DNA of 64,000 nt, taken from Phoronis australis (lineage: Eukaryota > Phoronida > Phoronidae). The notes under the pieces were generated by a model. The model was given only the letters and a program-made list of their open reading frames with translations, was not told where the DNA came from and made no database searches. Below, one piece after another: positions 37,701-43,263 of the stretch. The stretch's first letter is position 1; every line of letters starts with the position of its first letter. A program made the position numbers and the translations under genes. The stretch lies in contig NMRA01000094.1 in the NCBI GenBank assembly GCA_002633005.1, forward strand, positions 393,714 to 457,713. The letters are read 5' to 3'.

Positions 37701-37948
37701 TGACTACAATAACAAAATGTTGCTAAAAATCTTCCAAACACAGTGTTTCTGGGTAAAGATTTTTGTATGAAAATTAAATAACTCCATCGTATGAAGACAT
37801 TGACCTCTAAACACAATTGTCACGAACCCTGAAGCAGACCAATAGATAGCTGATCTGTATTGAGATTCTCCACATATTCGCCAACATATGTGTTGAGTAG
37901 CCATGCTGCCAGGCCTTCTAGCATTGTGACACATGAACCAAATTACAT
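1504..37948 (-). CDS. VPS13D: VPS13D-like bridge lipid-transfer protein, N-terminal 33 exons (partial gene)
   Basis: This is the whole visible gene; exons are listed separately. The joined exons total 7,624 coding nt, about 2,541 residues, ending in phase 1 where the gene leaves the window. VPS13 proteins are long hydrophobic-groove rods that move phospholipids between membranes. VPS13D acts at ER-mitochondria and ER-peroxisome contacts and is needed for mitochondrial turnover. The N-terminus (residues 1-100) is a chorein domain with LNTDQL and [10 protein letters not shown] motifs. Segments such as [43 protein letters not shown] and LSSVHCSLD match vertebrate VPS13D in order. The human protein is about 4,400 residues, so roughly the second half, with the UBA, VAB and C-terminal domains, lies outside. 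All splice phases agree. Alternative exons cannot be excluded. Confidence 0.93.
2095..4985. repeat. Composite repeat of ~140-bp modules with CTCF-like CCACTAGG cores
   Basis: About 20 diverged modules in tandem. Each has a core like gccactaggtggcgc (for example at 2,521, 2,372, 2,666, 4,341, 4,632), followed by a stretch like 'aaatttcataaaaatcc' and 'gagatacagaggtaaacg'. Core-to-core spacing is 103-156 bp where cores are readable. Two higher-order units end in a GC-richer tail rich in gacgccggacgga and a palindrome CCACATATAA..TGTGG (2,853-2,870 and 4,958-4,975). No open frame. Lies in VPS13D intron 32. Confidence 0.75.
5023..5248 (-). CDS. VPS13D: VPS13D exon 32 (residues 2390-2465)
   Basis: Encodes [20 protein letters not shown] through [20 protein letters not shown]. 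It follows the LQDPRIQ end of exon 31 exactly as in VPS13D. Acceptor tttcag, donor gtaaac; phase 0 in, 1 out. Confidence 0.95.
5346..5828. repeat. 69-bp minisatellite, seven apparently identical copies
   Basis: The unit begins caattaacaacattattcag and ends cacttaaggacggtg. Unit starts at 5346, 5415, 5484, 5553, 5622, 5691 and 5760. I see no base differences between full copies. In VPS13D intron 31. Confidence 0.95.
6022..6261 (-). CDS. VPS13D: VPS13D exon 31 (residues 2310-2389)
   Basis: Encodes [40 protein letters not shown] and NLGEPLEQF...LQDPRIQ; nearly every block has a VPS13D counterpart. Acceptor ttccag, donor CAG|gtgaat; phase 0 both sides. Confidence 0.96.
6262..7208. other. VPS13D intron 30
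   Basis: AT-rich; no exon, RNA gene or mobile element recognised. Confidence 0.5.
7209..7811 (-). CDS. VPS13D: VPS13D exon 30 (residues 2109-2309)
   Basis: Encodes [20 protein letters not shown] and [19 protein letters not shown], followed by a variable Ser-rich stretch and ending [20 protein letters not shown] then FRDFFVRRQ. These match consecutive VPS13D blocks. Acceptor ttgtag, donor CAG|gtatgg; phase 0 both sides. Confidence 0.96.
7812..9617. other. VPS13D intron 29
   Basis: No exon recognised. A full CRE palindrome TGACGTCA is at 9,170-9,177 and a more GC-rich patch lies at about 8,530-8,760. Otherwise AT-rich and unassigned. Confidence 0.45.
9618..9798 (-). CDS. VPS13D: VPS13D exon 29 (residues 2048-2108)
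   Basis: Encodes [20 protein letters not shown], then [20 protein letters not shown] and [13 protein letters not shown]. The Y-x-H-T-x-R-F-x-x-E-[MV] motif is VPS13D-like. Acceptor ttgcag, donor AAG|gtactg; phase 2 in, 0 out. The frame is only 60 codons between splice sites. Confidence 0.94.
9934..10343 (-). CDS. VPS13D: VPS13D exon 28 (residues 1912-2048)
   Basis: Encodes [20 protein letters not shown] and DFLGMGAKV, then a Ser/Glu-rich loop, then [19 protein letters not shown]. Very close to VPS13D in order and spacing. Donor AA|gtgagt; phase 0 in, 2 out. Confidence 0.95.
10787..10934 (-). CDS. VPS13D: VPS13D exon 27 (residues 1862-1911)
   Basis: Encodes [18 protein letters not shown], then [15 protein letters not shown]. 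The T-P-P-P-S-P motif is also present in vertebrate VPS13D. Acceptor ccactag, donor AAG|gttggt; phase 2 in, 0 out. Confidence 0.9.
11131..12847 (-). CDS. VPS13D: VPS13D exon 26, 1.7-kb large exon (residues 1290-1862)
   Basis: The only large exon here: 1,717 nt encoding several beta-repeat units. It opens [17 protein letters not shown] and includes [51 protein letters not shown] and [12 protein letters not shown], each with a counterpart at the same place in vertebrate VPS13D. Long acidic and Ser-rich loops separate the strands. The frame is intact for its whole length, so the gene is under coding constraint here. Acceptor tttgcag, donor AAG|gtacat; phase 1 in, 2 out. Confidence 0.96.
12914..13437. 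mobile_element. 524-bp MITE with CAGGGCTTGGAAT inverted ends and TTTAAC target duplication
   Basis: Starts cagggcttggaat and ends attccaagccctg, exact inverted repeats of 13 bp. Both ends are flanked by the direct repeat tttaac (12,908-12,913 and 13,438-13,443). The interior has A-rich runs and no credible ORF. The ends resemble hAT-type termini, but hAT normally gives 8-bp duplications, so the superfamily is inferred. Inserted in VPS13D intron 25. Confidence 0.85.
13578..13725 (-). CDS. VPS13D: VPS13D exon 25 (residues 1241-1290)
   Basis: Encodes [18 protein letters not shown] and [17 protein letters not shown]. Donor chosen as CTGG|gtaggt because phase 1 is needed to enter the next exon in frame; the overlapping gtaact four bases on would break the frame. 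Acceptor atttag. Confidence 0.9.
14000..14121 (-). CDS. VPS13D: VPS13D exon 24 (residues 1200-1240)
   Basis: Encodes [17 protein letters not shown], matching the VPS13 N-P-E-T-[IV]-V-E-L-x-x-F-x-Q segment. Acceptor ttctag, strong donor AGT|gtaagt. Phase 1 in, 0 out. Confidence 0.93.
14374..14450. repeat. Two-copy tandem repeat, ~39 bp
   Basis: Two copies of attcctcagattgacaagtg followed by tctccaatgaactaga-like sequence, in VPS13D intron 23. Confidence 0.7.
14734..14931 (-). CDS. VPS13D: VPS13D exon 23 (residues 1134-1200)
   Basis: Short linker, then [20 protein letters not shown] and [12 protein letters not shown], matching the VPS13D L-x-x-I-x-L-x-x-N-x-L-x-[IF] strand. Acceptor ttccag, donor gtatgt; phase 1 in, 1 out. 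Confidence 0.9.
15341..15549 (-). CDS. VPS13D: VPS13D exon 22 (residues 1064-1134), Ser/Pro-rich linker
   Basis: Encodes a disordered Ser/Pro region ([20 protein letters not shown]), with many S-P dipeptides that could be phosphorylation sites. Acceptor gtgcag, donor CAG|gtattg; phase 2 in, 1 out. Confidence 0.88.
16333..16498 (-). CDS. VPS13D: VPS13D exon 21 (residues 1009-1064)
   Basis: Encodes [20 protein letters not shown] and [20 protein letters not shown], a near-diagnostic VPS13D segment. Acceptor gtccag, donor CAG|gtaact; phase 1 in, 2 out. Confidence 0.95.
16972..17081 (-). CDS. VPS13D: VPS13D exon 20 (residues 972-1009)
   Basis: Encodes [20 protein letters not shown] and MTLEIQSKG; the open frame is short. 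Phase 2 in, 1 out, joining exactly to the next conserved exon. Corresponds to the V-x-x-E-S-Q-L-L-x-x-x-F strand of VPS13D. Confidence 0.82.
17619..17758 (-). CDS. VPS13D: VPS13D exon 19 (residues 926-972)
   Basis: Ser/Thr-rich linker ([20 protein letters not shown]). Little conservation; placed by good sites (attgcag, AA|gtgagt) and correct phase (0 in, 2 out). Confidence 0.8.
18215..18437 (-). CDS. VPS13D: VPS13D exon 18 (residues 851-925)
   Basis: Encodes [19 protein letters not shown] through MLHVNEQK, one of the best matches to VPS13D. Acceptor ctccag, donor AAG|gtgaag (non-consensus but in phase), phase 2 in, 0 out. Confidence 0.92.
18438..20485. other. VPS13D intron 17
   Basis: About 2 kb with no exon recognised. 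It contains two TGACGTCA palindromes (18,905 and 20,017) and a repeat-like mixed-GC block from about 18,830 to 19,860 of unknown type. Confidence 0.45.
20486..20633 (-). CDS. VPS13D: VPS13D exon 17 (residues 802-851)
   Basis: Encodes a Pro/Glu-rich loop ([20 protein letters not shown]) then [11 protein letters not shown] leading into the next repeat. Acceptor tttgtag is the apparent seed of the adjoining 34-bp minisatellite. Donor CAG|gtaata; phase 1 in, 2 out. Confidence 0.88.
20657..21080. repeat. 34-bp minisatellite derived from the exon 17 splice acceptor
   Basis: About 13 units of type ggcatctacagacagcaacc..gggacagtcga, period 33-36 bp. On the coding strand most units read ..CTGTCTGTAG|ATGCC, like the true exon 17 acceptor. 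The unit nearest the exon shares TGTAGATGCCTTTGAGA with it. Confidence 0.9.
21463..21643 (-). CDS. VPS13D: VPS13D exon 16 (residues 742-802)
   Basis: Encodes [16 protein letters not shown] and [12 protein letters not shown], the VPS13 D-I-x-A-P-x-[IV]-x-[IV]-P beta repeat. Acceptor ttcag, donor AAG|gtaact; phase 0 in, 1 out. Confidence 0.94.
21644..22729. other. VPS13D intron 15
   Basis: AT-rich, no exon, repeat array or RNA gene recognised. Confidence 0.45.
22730..22818 (-). CDS. VPS13D: VPS13D exon 15 (residues 712-741)
   Basis: Encodes [20 protein letters not shown], a helix matching the VPS13 K-x-Q-T-K-x-E-x-R-Q-T-L-D motif. Acceptor gttcag, donor GAG|gtcagt, phase 0 out. Confidence 0.92.
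23346..23660. repeat. ~40-bp minisatellite, about eight units
   Basis: Unit tttgtggactaaagtataat followed by atgatggaaggcggagccta-like sequence, diverged between copies. In VPS13D intron 14. Confidence 0.85.
23695..24070. repeat. ~41-45-bp minisatellite, about nine units
   Basis: Unit ataaccctgacagaaccagt then acaatacactgtattatcctg, with short indels between copies. Directly follows the 40-bp array in the same intron. Confidence 0.88.
24439..24574. repeat. 30-bp minisatellite, about 4.5 near-identical units
   Basis: Unit gcatgggaggcagttgcaat ttagattcag. The period is a multiple of three, so both strands stay open, but no gene is implied. In VPS13D intron 14. Confidence 0.93.
25209..25264. 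repeat. (CA)n/(GCAC)n microsatellite touching the exon 14 donor
   Basis: Mixed cacgcacg and cacaca repeats. On the gene strand this is gtgtgtgtgt starting at the very first base of the intron. Confidence 0.92.
25265..25383 (-). CDS. VPS13D: VPS13D exon 14 (residues 672-712)
   Basis: Encodes [20 protein letters not shown], the conserved R/K-P-L-x-I-x-Y-N motif of VPS13 proteins. Acceptor gccag; donor ACAG|gtgtgt opens directly into a (GT)n microsatellite in the intron. Phase 2 in, 1 out. Confidence 0.92.
25843..26018 (-). CDS. VPS13D: VPS13D exon 13 (residues 614-672)
   Basis: Encodes [20 protein letters not shown] through [20 protein letters not shown]. Acceptor ttttag, donor CAG|gtatgt, phase 0 in, 2 out. 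Moderately conserved loop-strand region. Confidence 0.9.
26703..27007 (-). CDS. VPS13D: VPS13D exon 12 (residues 512-613)
   Basis: Encodes [20 protein letters not shown] and further beta-strand repeats to [12 protein letters not shown]. The K-R-D-x-V-F-A-K-L segment is strongly VPS13D-like. Acceptor attcag, donor AAG|gtgtgg; phase 1 in, 0 out. Confidence 0.93.
27425..27641 (-). CDS. VPS13D: VPS13D exon 11 (residues 440-512), disordered Pro/Ser loop
   Basis: Low-complexity P/S/T-rich stretch, then [16 protein letters not shown]. The W-F-P-G-W motif is shared with vertebrate VPS13D at the same place, a good orthology marker. Ends with acidic KIEEVEAQI. Donor gtaaca, phase 1 out. Confidence 0.9.
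27921..28022 (-). CDS. VPS13D: VPS13D exon 10 (residues 406-439)
   Basis: Encodes [19 protein letters not shown], the helix that follows the WW segment in VPS13D. Acceptor ttaccag, donor GAG|gtgagt, phase 0 at both ends. The intron upstream contains two minisatellites. Confidence 0.93.
28104..28313. repeat. 35-bp minisatellite containing splice-donor-like sequence
   Basis: Six units of gcttgagacagtgttctcac ttaccagatggtaag. On the coding strand each unit carries CTG|GTAAGTGAG or CTG|GTAAATGAG. In VPS13D intron 9. Confidence 0.9.
28425..28872. repeat. 18-bp minisatellite with embedded duplicated donor region
   Basis: Core unit ggtaacatagctactcct and variants; an ~47-bp block atagcgctacctgtatgtca.. 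occurs at 28,737 and again at 28,839, the second running into exon 9. The 18-bp period keeps frames open on both strands. Confidence 0.9.
28876..29044 (-). CDS. VPS13D: VPS13D exon 9 (residues 349-405)
   Basis: Encodes [19 protein letters not shown], the conserved W-W-x-F-A helix of VPS13 proteins. Donor CAG|gtatgt lies at the edge of a minisatellite that contains a second copy of this donor 102 bp downstream in the intron. Confidence 0.92.
29219..29385. repeat. 32-bp minisatellite, five units
   Basis: Unit tccactcctgctatcaataa tagtccttctat, in VPS13D intron 8. Confidence 0.88.
29480..29721 (-). CDS. VPS13D: VPS13D exon 8 (residues 269-349)
   Basis: Encodes [17 protein letters not shown] through [14 protein letters not shown]. 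The R-x-x-K-[YF]-x-[KR]-W-[RK]-P motif is characteristic of VPS13 family rods. Acceptor tttag, donor AA|gtaagg, phase 0 in and 2 out. Confidence 0.93.
30110..30176. other. 67-nt imperfect hairpin, ~28-bp stem
   Basis: gttgccgcagtgactttctg..tagga pairs with tcctgctaaaacaggtcact..agcaac across an ~11-nt loop, with small bulges. The size and shape resemble a miRNA precursor, but a tiny palindromic MITE is equally possible. In VPS13D intron 7. Confidence 0.5.
30285..30466. repeat. 30-bp minisatellite, six units
   Basis: Unit agtgatgagaacgagcaccc tgtacagatt. Period divisible by three, so frames stay open; not a gene. Confidence 0.93.
30588..30978. repeat. 16-bp minisatellite, about 24 units
   Basis: Unit cccatacaacagtaga with variants. 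All three minus frames are open for up to 155 codons purely because the unit lacks stops. VPS13D intron 7. Confidence 0.95.
30979..32208. other. VPS13D intron 7, unassigned (possible solo LTR)
   Basis: No exon. The block from tgtaacagcc (31,185) to gtctgaca (31,862) has TG..CA ends and mixed GC content like a solo LTR, but I find no matching flanking duplication. Confidence 0.25.
32209..32313 (-). CDS. VPS13D: VPS13D exon 7 (residues 234-268)
   Basis: Encodes a poorly conserved, Ser-rich segment ([19 protein letters not shown]). Donor AGG|gtaagt is strong. The acceptor is less certain: I chose ttgcag at 32,314 because it keeps phase 0; an AG about 20 nt upstream breaks the phase and one further upstream hits an in-frame stop. 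Confidence 0.75.
32455..32732. repeat. 25-bp minisatellite, about eleven units
   Basis: Unit cttcaccacactccacgtcc taatg, slightly diverged at the edges; VPS13D intron 6. Confidence 0.93.
32888..33013 (-). CDS. VPS13D: VPS13D exon 6 (residues 192-233)
   Basis: Encodes [20 protein letters not shown], equivalent to the VPS13 'F-S-I-Y-W' strand. Strong donor AGT|gtaagt; acceptor gttcag. Phase 0 at both ends. The upstream intron carries a THAP-domain remnant on the opposite strand. Confidence 0.9.
33219..33519 (+). pseudogene. THAP-type zinc finger remnant
   Basis: Translating the plus strand gives [18 protein letters not shown] in one frame, then [20 protein letters not shown] and [14 protein letters not shown] in the next frame. 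The F-P...R-K-W-L...C-x-x-H-F order is that of THAP C2CH DNA-binding fingers, found in P-type transposases and host factors. The frame breaks at a run of seven T near 33,290. Only one of the first two cysteines is visible. No downstream transposase domain is seen, so this is an isolated, broken fragment inside VPS13D intron 5. Confidence 0.6.
33520..34941. other. VPS13D intron 5 remainder
   Basis: No exon recognised. Contains a two-copy repeat of taggctatggtcagatgtta near 33,805-33,860 and a TGACGTCA palindrome at 34,489-34,496. Possibly the rest of the element that brought the THAP fragment. Confidence 0.4.
34942..35058 (-). CDS. VPS13D: VPS13D exon 5 (residues 153-191)
   Basis: Encodes [18 protein letters not shown] and [11 protein letters not shown], the hallmark VPS13 motif L-x-D-x-H-x-R-[YF]-E-D. 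Acceptor ttgcag, donor gtagga, phase 0 both sides. Confidence 0.94.
35241..35408 (-). CDS. VPS13D: VPS13D exon 4 (residues 97-152)
   Basis: Begins with a charged helix rich in E/K/Q ([18 protein letters not shown]) and ends [15 protein letters not shown], matching the VPS13 helix that precedes the next beta repeat. Phase 0 at both ends; donor gtaatc. Confidence 0.93.
35739..35851 (-). CDS. VPS13D: VPS13D exon 3 (residues 58-96)
   Basis: Encodes [18 protein letters not shown] followed by the [10 protein letters not shown] end, the third chorein-domain segment. Acceptor atgtcag, donor gtataa; phase 1 in, phase 0 out. Confidence 0.93.
36138..36468. repeat. 17-bp minisatellite, about 19 units
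   Basis: Unit cacactgctacatgtgt with variants (ccacgtgt, caagtgt, ccatttgt). All three plus frames stay open and encode Cys/His-rich strings only because of the repeat. VPS13D intron 2. Confidence 0.94.
36605..37440. repeat. Second locus of the CACTAGG composite repeat
   Basis: Carries the same module vocabulary as 2.1-4.9 kb: accactaggggccacca near 37,249, cacactaggggacgct at 36,977, taggtggcac near 37,131, 'aatttcatgaaaa' stretches and a terminal cacccacatatgtatata tail. It is more diverged. Lies in VPS13D intron 2. Confidence 0.65.
37499..37576 (-). CDS. VPS13D: VPS13D exon 2 (residues 33-58)
   Basis: Encodes [19 protein letters not shown], the conserved second part of the chorein domain, between acceptor tgtag and donor gtaaat. 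Phase 1 in, phase 1 out. The downstream intron contains the 36.6-37.4 kb composite repeat. Confidence 0.93.
37828..37948 (-). CDS. VPS13D: VPS13D exon 1 (5' leader end, start codon, residues 1-32)
   Basis: The start ATG is at 37,922-37,924 with A at -3. It opens [15 protein letters not shown], the classic VPS13D chorein start, and coding ends in phase 1 at donor gttcgt, a weak but usable site. A pyrimidine-rich tract and AG just upstream (37,949-37,950) suggest that the last 24 nt of the 5' leader are spliced to an unseen upstream exon. An in-frame TAA in this leader rules out an upstream start within the exon. Confidence 0.9.
37925..37948 (-). promoter_or_regulatory. VPS13D 5' leader fragment with upstream ATGs
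   Basis: If the AG at 37,949-37,950 is the acceptor, the exon opens with ATG TAA, a minimal start-stop uORF in the main frame at 37,943-37,948. A second upstream ATG at 37,932-37,934 is out of frame and overlaps the main start. Both could lower initiation at the main ATG. The exact leader is inferred. Confidence 0.5.
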
Positions 37949-39820
37949 CTGAAAATAAATGAAAAAGGCAGAATGAAAACATTTCCTCTATGACAACATA
38001 TACACAACAAGGCCTAACAATAGTGTTACATACTAACCACATTGTATTACATGCCAACACACCCTCACTGACATAAGGAGTCCAATGTTTATATATTAGC
38101 AACTCTCTCAGCATTGTAGAAGATGAACACATTTACATGTGAAAACACATGGTTCATATTAACAGTTCTTGCAACTTGTGTGCAAAGTTCCAAGCATTTA
38201 CCAACAAAAATATTGATTTGATATTTGACAGCATACTGCAATATGAAGGTTTCATAAAGACTCCCAAATGTCAATAAAGCTAATGAAATGTATTTATAAT
38301 AGAACACTTTTATCTGGTGACATGATATTTTATCCGTAAAACGTAATTCAGTGTGAGCCCTCCTTTAGATTATGCAAGGGTGTTTCAGTTTCATAGTGTT
38401 TCAAATGTATGAAAGACATATCGCCATGCACAAACATCTCCTAAAAATCAATCCTCATATTTTAAGCTATAAACCCATACCCTTAGGTTGACAGTATGAG
38501 CAAGAAGCCAAAGATTTCCCTCTTGTCTAAGATCTCAATGGCTTTCTTTCAGACAAATTATAGTGATTCAACAACAATAAAGATGTTTACAACTAGTGAC
38601 AGCATGTCTGCAACTATTATGACATGATTTCAACCCATAACTAAGAATAGAAATGAAGTTTCACTGCATTTTCCCCATTCAAGAAACCACAGGGGCATTC
38701 CTAGCACTTAAAGAGATGCATTTTGCCCTGAATTCTGCCTTTTATTCTCATAAAATCAGTCTGGTAATATTCCTTACTGTGATACCATTTAAAGAATCTT
38801 ATCACCATAAGGAACACAAAGAGACTGATTTCATGAGAGTAAATGGCAGAATTCAGATTTTGCTTTTCATCAAGCTAAACAGGGTGAAATGTAGCTAACT
38901 TTTACAAAAGTATGTATTTGGATAAATCGGTTTATGATGACAATGGCTGCACCCATTGAATGCTCCCAGGGAGTTGAGATTGAGATTGACCAGGTCCATG
39001 GACAGGTAATACTAATATTAAGTGCTTAAAGTAATTTACAGTGCTATGTAAACCTGGCCTAATTATTATAATAATATTGTTTTCAATTTTGACAATTTGA
39101 TTTCATTTGACTAAGCCCAAAACGTCACGCTGACAGTTGTAATTCCTAGCTTGATAGCTTGCCTGAAAATTCAATTGCCCAACTCCATTATGTTCACAAT
39201 ATTGCAGCTCACCTATATTAGTATACATGATAATGGAGCGTTTTTGGTGGAGTCTTCACTAGCTCCTTATCAGTGAAAAATTGCTGTTAAATTCTGTAGT
39301 CACATAATGATTCTATGGTTCAGCTTACAAGTATTTGTAGGAACTTCCATGCACCAGTACAAACTATCAAGACAGTTGCAATCCAGTGACCCATAGACAA
39401 TTTCTCAGAATCCTGCTCTAACTCCAAAATGTACAATGATGACAAGTCTCAAGTCTACACAATCACACTGAAGCACTAGTCCTCACTGGATCTTAGGCAT
39501 TTCCAGTCATTTCGCTTTTCAATATCACAATATTACATAAATCAACATCAGTCATGTACGCTAAATCAATGCTACACATGCATTTATTGACTCCTGCAAC
39601 TTATTGTATTCATTACTGGCGTTCTTGTACAGCGCTCAGACCATCCCAAATAGGTTAAGTACTTAAAGCCTATCTTGAATGGTAACACTTGTAAATTTGG
39701 ACACTACAGTATATTAAGAGCATCGCTCTGAGCCCACCAGTTCCATAAATTGTCAAATGTAACGAACTGTTAGGCGTATTGGTTTGCTTTTGTCTACATC
39801 ACTGCGAGAATCGCCTTTTA
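37949..39820. other. Region upstream of VPS13D exon 1
   Basis: No exon, promoter element or repeat that I can defend. A non-coding first exon and promoter of VPS13D should lie somewhere to the right of 37,949. Confidence 0.4.
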
Positions 39821-40570
39821 ATTGGGCAATTCCATTTGTGACGGACGTACAAACAGATAACATTTTATCAATTGTGAAAACATAAATTCTAGGAAAATAA
39901 TTATACATCAATTCTTAGGTCTCATGGATAGCATTCAAAGCATGCATCAATTTTTCTCTCATCTTTTTACCTGACTGAGAAAAGTACCTTTAACGGGGAG
40001 TGACGGACATACGCAGAGAATTGGGATTTTTGAAAAAAAATTTTAACATTAAAAATTTAACGTTAATTTTCTGTGAGTTAAATTTGGTTACAATTTTTTG
40101 TTTTATATAATGATTTAGTGGAATGTGTGCAAAGTACAACACACTAATTTTTTAATGATATCTTCTAAGAAATTTTTGTCAGACAGCTCAATGTAAGTTG
40201 AGTGAGTGTGACGGACGTACGCTCTGAATTTCTAGTTTTAAATTGTTTGTTGTGATAAAGATATCAACTGCGAATAATTCAAACTTTGCAGTATTTAAGC
40301 TATATTGGTTTTTTGCTTCTAATTCAGTGTTTTTAATCAAAATGCACAGATTTACCTTTTGGACAAAATCATCAAAGGTAGGCCAATGCTGGGAATATAC
40401 CCTAGGATTTTAAAGAGTTCCCACCATGCATTTTCTTACCTTTTCAGGTTTCAGTTTGCTAATATGAATCGAATACCATAAAATCTTGCTAAATAGGCAC
40501 TTTTTATGCCAAATAGTGGCAACTTTTTTCATTTTGAAGAAAAATTACTTATTTCTAAGTTTCTCGCCAA

Positions 40571-40879
40571 ATGATGCAATGGGTGGAATACGGTTGGCCG
40601 CTTGACAATCATTTGCAATGTCGGAACACTGCAGGTCAGAAGACAATGACAATATTAGGCGAGAATTGGACAATTATTATGCAGACAGACAGGAGAGTGG
40701 ACGTAGGCACTCATACTCAAGTACTTGAAGAATCAGACAATGAATTCGATTTCCCATTTAGCGAACTTTCGTCGGGTTTCAGGCCGTATGAACTCGACCC
40801 ACTTGCACGAGAAACAACATATGTGAGCCACAACCAACTCTACCAAGTGGTGGTCACTACTCACAAAATAGACACTTAA
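40571..40879 (+). other. Unrecognised acidic open frame inside the 4-kb element
   Basis: An ATG-started frame of 102 codons containing EESDNEFDFPFSELSSGFRP and YELDPLARETTY. The acidic run followed by [RQ]-P-Y-x-[FL]-[ED]-P resembles motifs in poorly described repeat-associated proteins of marine animals, from memory. I cannot name it, and it may be chance. Confidence 0.25.
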
Positions 40880-41224
40880 TAATTACTAACAAAGGCCACA
40901 GCCAACCTGGGTTACTCGTATTCACTATTGCCGTGATGGAATGAGCACAGTCTAAACACAATATGCATAAGCCTACTTGTAGTAGGCACTCGATCTAGGT
41001 CGGGGTCCAGGGCCTGGCATCACTCGCCCTACAATGGAAGCAGTTTGTTCGTTATTTACAAAATTTGCAAATGCACTTACTTGGTGGTGAGTCATACATT
41101 TTAACGCCGCTTATGTGTGTGGTCGAAACACGATTCTTTGAAATATGCCGATCAAAGTGTGGCTTACGCCAAACTGAATCTCATGTTCCACACTGACACT
41201 CCACACTCTTGTTCGACGCACAAT

Positions 41225-41365
41225 CATGGGTGGCGCAGCACTGAAAAAAGTGGGGGCTAAACCCCCCCAATTTTTAGATTGTTTCGTAGCAACAGGTGTN
41301 TGGGCGGCTTAGCCCTGAAAAAGTGGGGGGCTATAGCCCTACCCTAGGCCCCTATGGTGCCCCGC
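41225..41365. mobile_element. hAT-like terminal fragment with facing inverted segments
   Basis: gtggcgcagcactgaaaaaa gtgggggct and, opposite, gtggggggctatagcc..gccccgcccatg. Related to the 61.2-kb array. It contains the single N (41,299), so the assembly is uncertain here. Confidence 0.45.
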
Positions 41366-43098
41366 CCATGACAAACCGATGCCATTTTTGTGCAACTTTC
41401 ACGTATTTTGAAAATTTGAACACTAAGACGTTCACAGTCAAGTTGTTGTTATCACAGTTTCCACAAACGCACCTTTTCATGTCTGAAAAAGACGGCTCCA
41501 CGCTGACTTTCTTCACAACTCCTCTCAGTATCGCACTGGTAAAACAACAACGGCTGTGGCGGTCTTCCACCCATTGCGTACAAACTCGATAACAGAAAAA
41601 TATATTTTTAAAATTTTTAGATTGTTTCGTAGCAACAGGTGTATTAAAGACTATTAAATCTGTTAAGATGTAATACCCGGTAATAAAATTCCTTTTTGAG
41701 ACACAGGCTCATGGTGGGAACTCTTTAACTTTTCAATACATTTGATTAAAGATATACAACAACCTCCTAACATCCTCACCTATCTCTGGAGATGGTAAGC
41801 AATATACATGGGAATGAGAGTGATAACCATTTTGTAATTGACACGTGTTGGTTATCAGGAAAACTGTTTTTATGTGTTAAGTAGAATACTAATTCAAAAC
41901 TAATAAGTGAATGTGACTATCAAAATATAAAATGTGAAATAAGTTTAAACTTTAAAACATTACTTATTATCATGTAATAAGAATACATTTTAATTATTTG
42001 TTTTTTAAATTAGAACTCGCCTCAGCTTCTATGAACTTATTCTCTGGTCCATGTTGTTGATGGTTCTGATGCATGCCCATGTAAACAATAAAGGACAAAC
42101 AACAAACAAAGTGTCAAGCAGGCAATTGGTTCAGCATGGTTTAGTTGACTTCTGGCATAAATCAAAACACGGCGCTGTCTACCAGTGTGAAAACAAGACA
42201 TTAAATTACATTACATTTAGGATTATGATTTAGGAATATGTGGAGCTATTAAACTTTTCAGATTTTGGTCTTTATTTAGTGATTATCATGATTAGTTTTT
42301 CATCTTTTTAACTCATGCCTTCTTGTCAATTTTAAAGAGAGACATTAAATAATGTCACATCACGGTTCACGCAGGTACAATTCCGAATTTCGTGATCCAG
42401 GGTGGCATTTTTTTTCTTCCCATGGTCTCCAACATCTTCCTGTTTCGTTTCTGAACGCCAATTTAATCTCCTTGAAGCTCAGCAGAAAAAAATTATTAGT
42501 TCATTCTTAAAAAGATTGCGAGATCAAAGTTCTTGTTTTGACAAAAATCTGTATTACGACTGCAAGATATGACGAAGTAATCATTTGCTATGAAATCATT
42601 TCATACAAGCCACCCAAGACACTGAAAAACACAACGAGACCAGTCAGTGAAGGTGTGACAAAAATGCTCAATAAAGTAGGTGACAGGTTGCTACCACTTA
42701 AAAATGCCCAGCATCGGCTTTTCCAATACAAAACATATAGCATAGCAGGTCAGAGCAGAGATAACACCACGCAACAGAAACTTGACAGGTATTCCTTTAG
42801 GTCCCTTATTATTTATAGTCCAGAGCACCTTTAGGATTTGTTTTGCAAGAATATTTTTGCATCTGGAACTTTCCAAAAGATTATAAGTATTTCTTTACAA
42901 ACACCGGGTAGCAACAGAAAAACAACAAGTTCATTAAATTAACATTGTCTTTTTACATATTTTTATAATGTGGTCCATCTGTCTGATTTTAACAAGATGA
43001 ATTTTACTAAGAATAACTAGATGATACTGTAAACTTTAACTTTTCAGCAAACACTTTTGAAATTGAAAAAGGTCAGTGTATCTAGTTTAAATGTGTAG

Positions 43099-43263
43099 AA
43101 ACTACTTTACTTGATGTTAAAGCTGTCTTCATAATATTTAAACTACTTTACTTGATGTTAAAGCTGTCTTCATAATATTTAAACTACTTTACTTGATGTT
43201 AAAGCTGTCTTCATAATATTTAAACTACTTTACTTGATGTTAAAGCTGTCTTCATAATATTTA
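43099..43263. repeat. 41-bp minisatellite, four identical units
   Basis: Unit aaactactttacttgatgtt aaagctgtcttcataatattt. Confidence 0.95.

Noticed and set aside
37704-38132. 142-codon minus-strand frame over the VPS13D start
   Set aside because: Out-of-frame reading of exon 1 joined to intron and leader; no start or conservation of its own.
42538-42834. 98-codon plus-strand frame
   Set aside because: Starts at a non-ATG codon, no recognised motif, inside probable transposon DNA.
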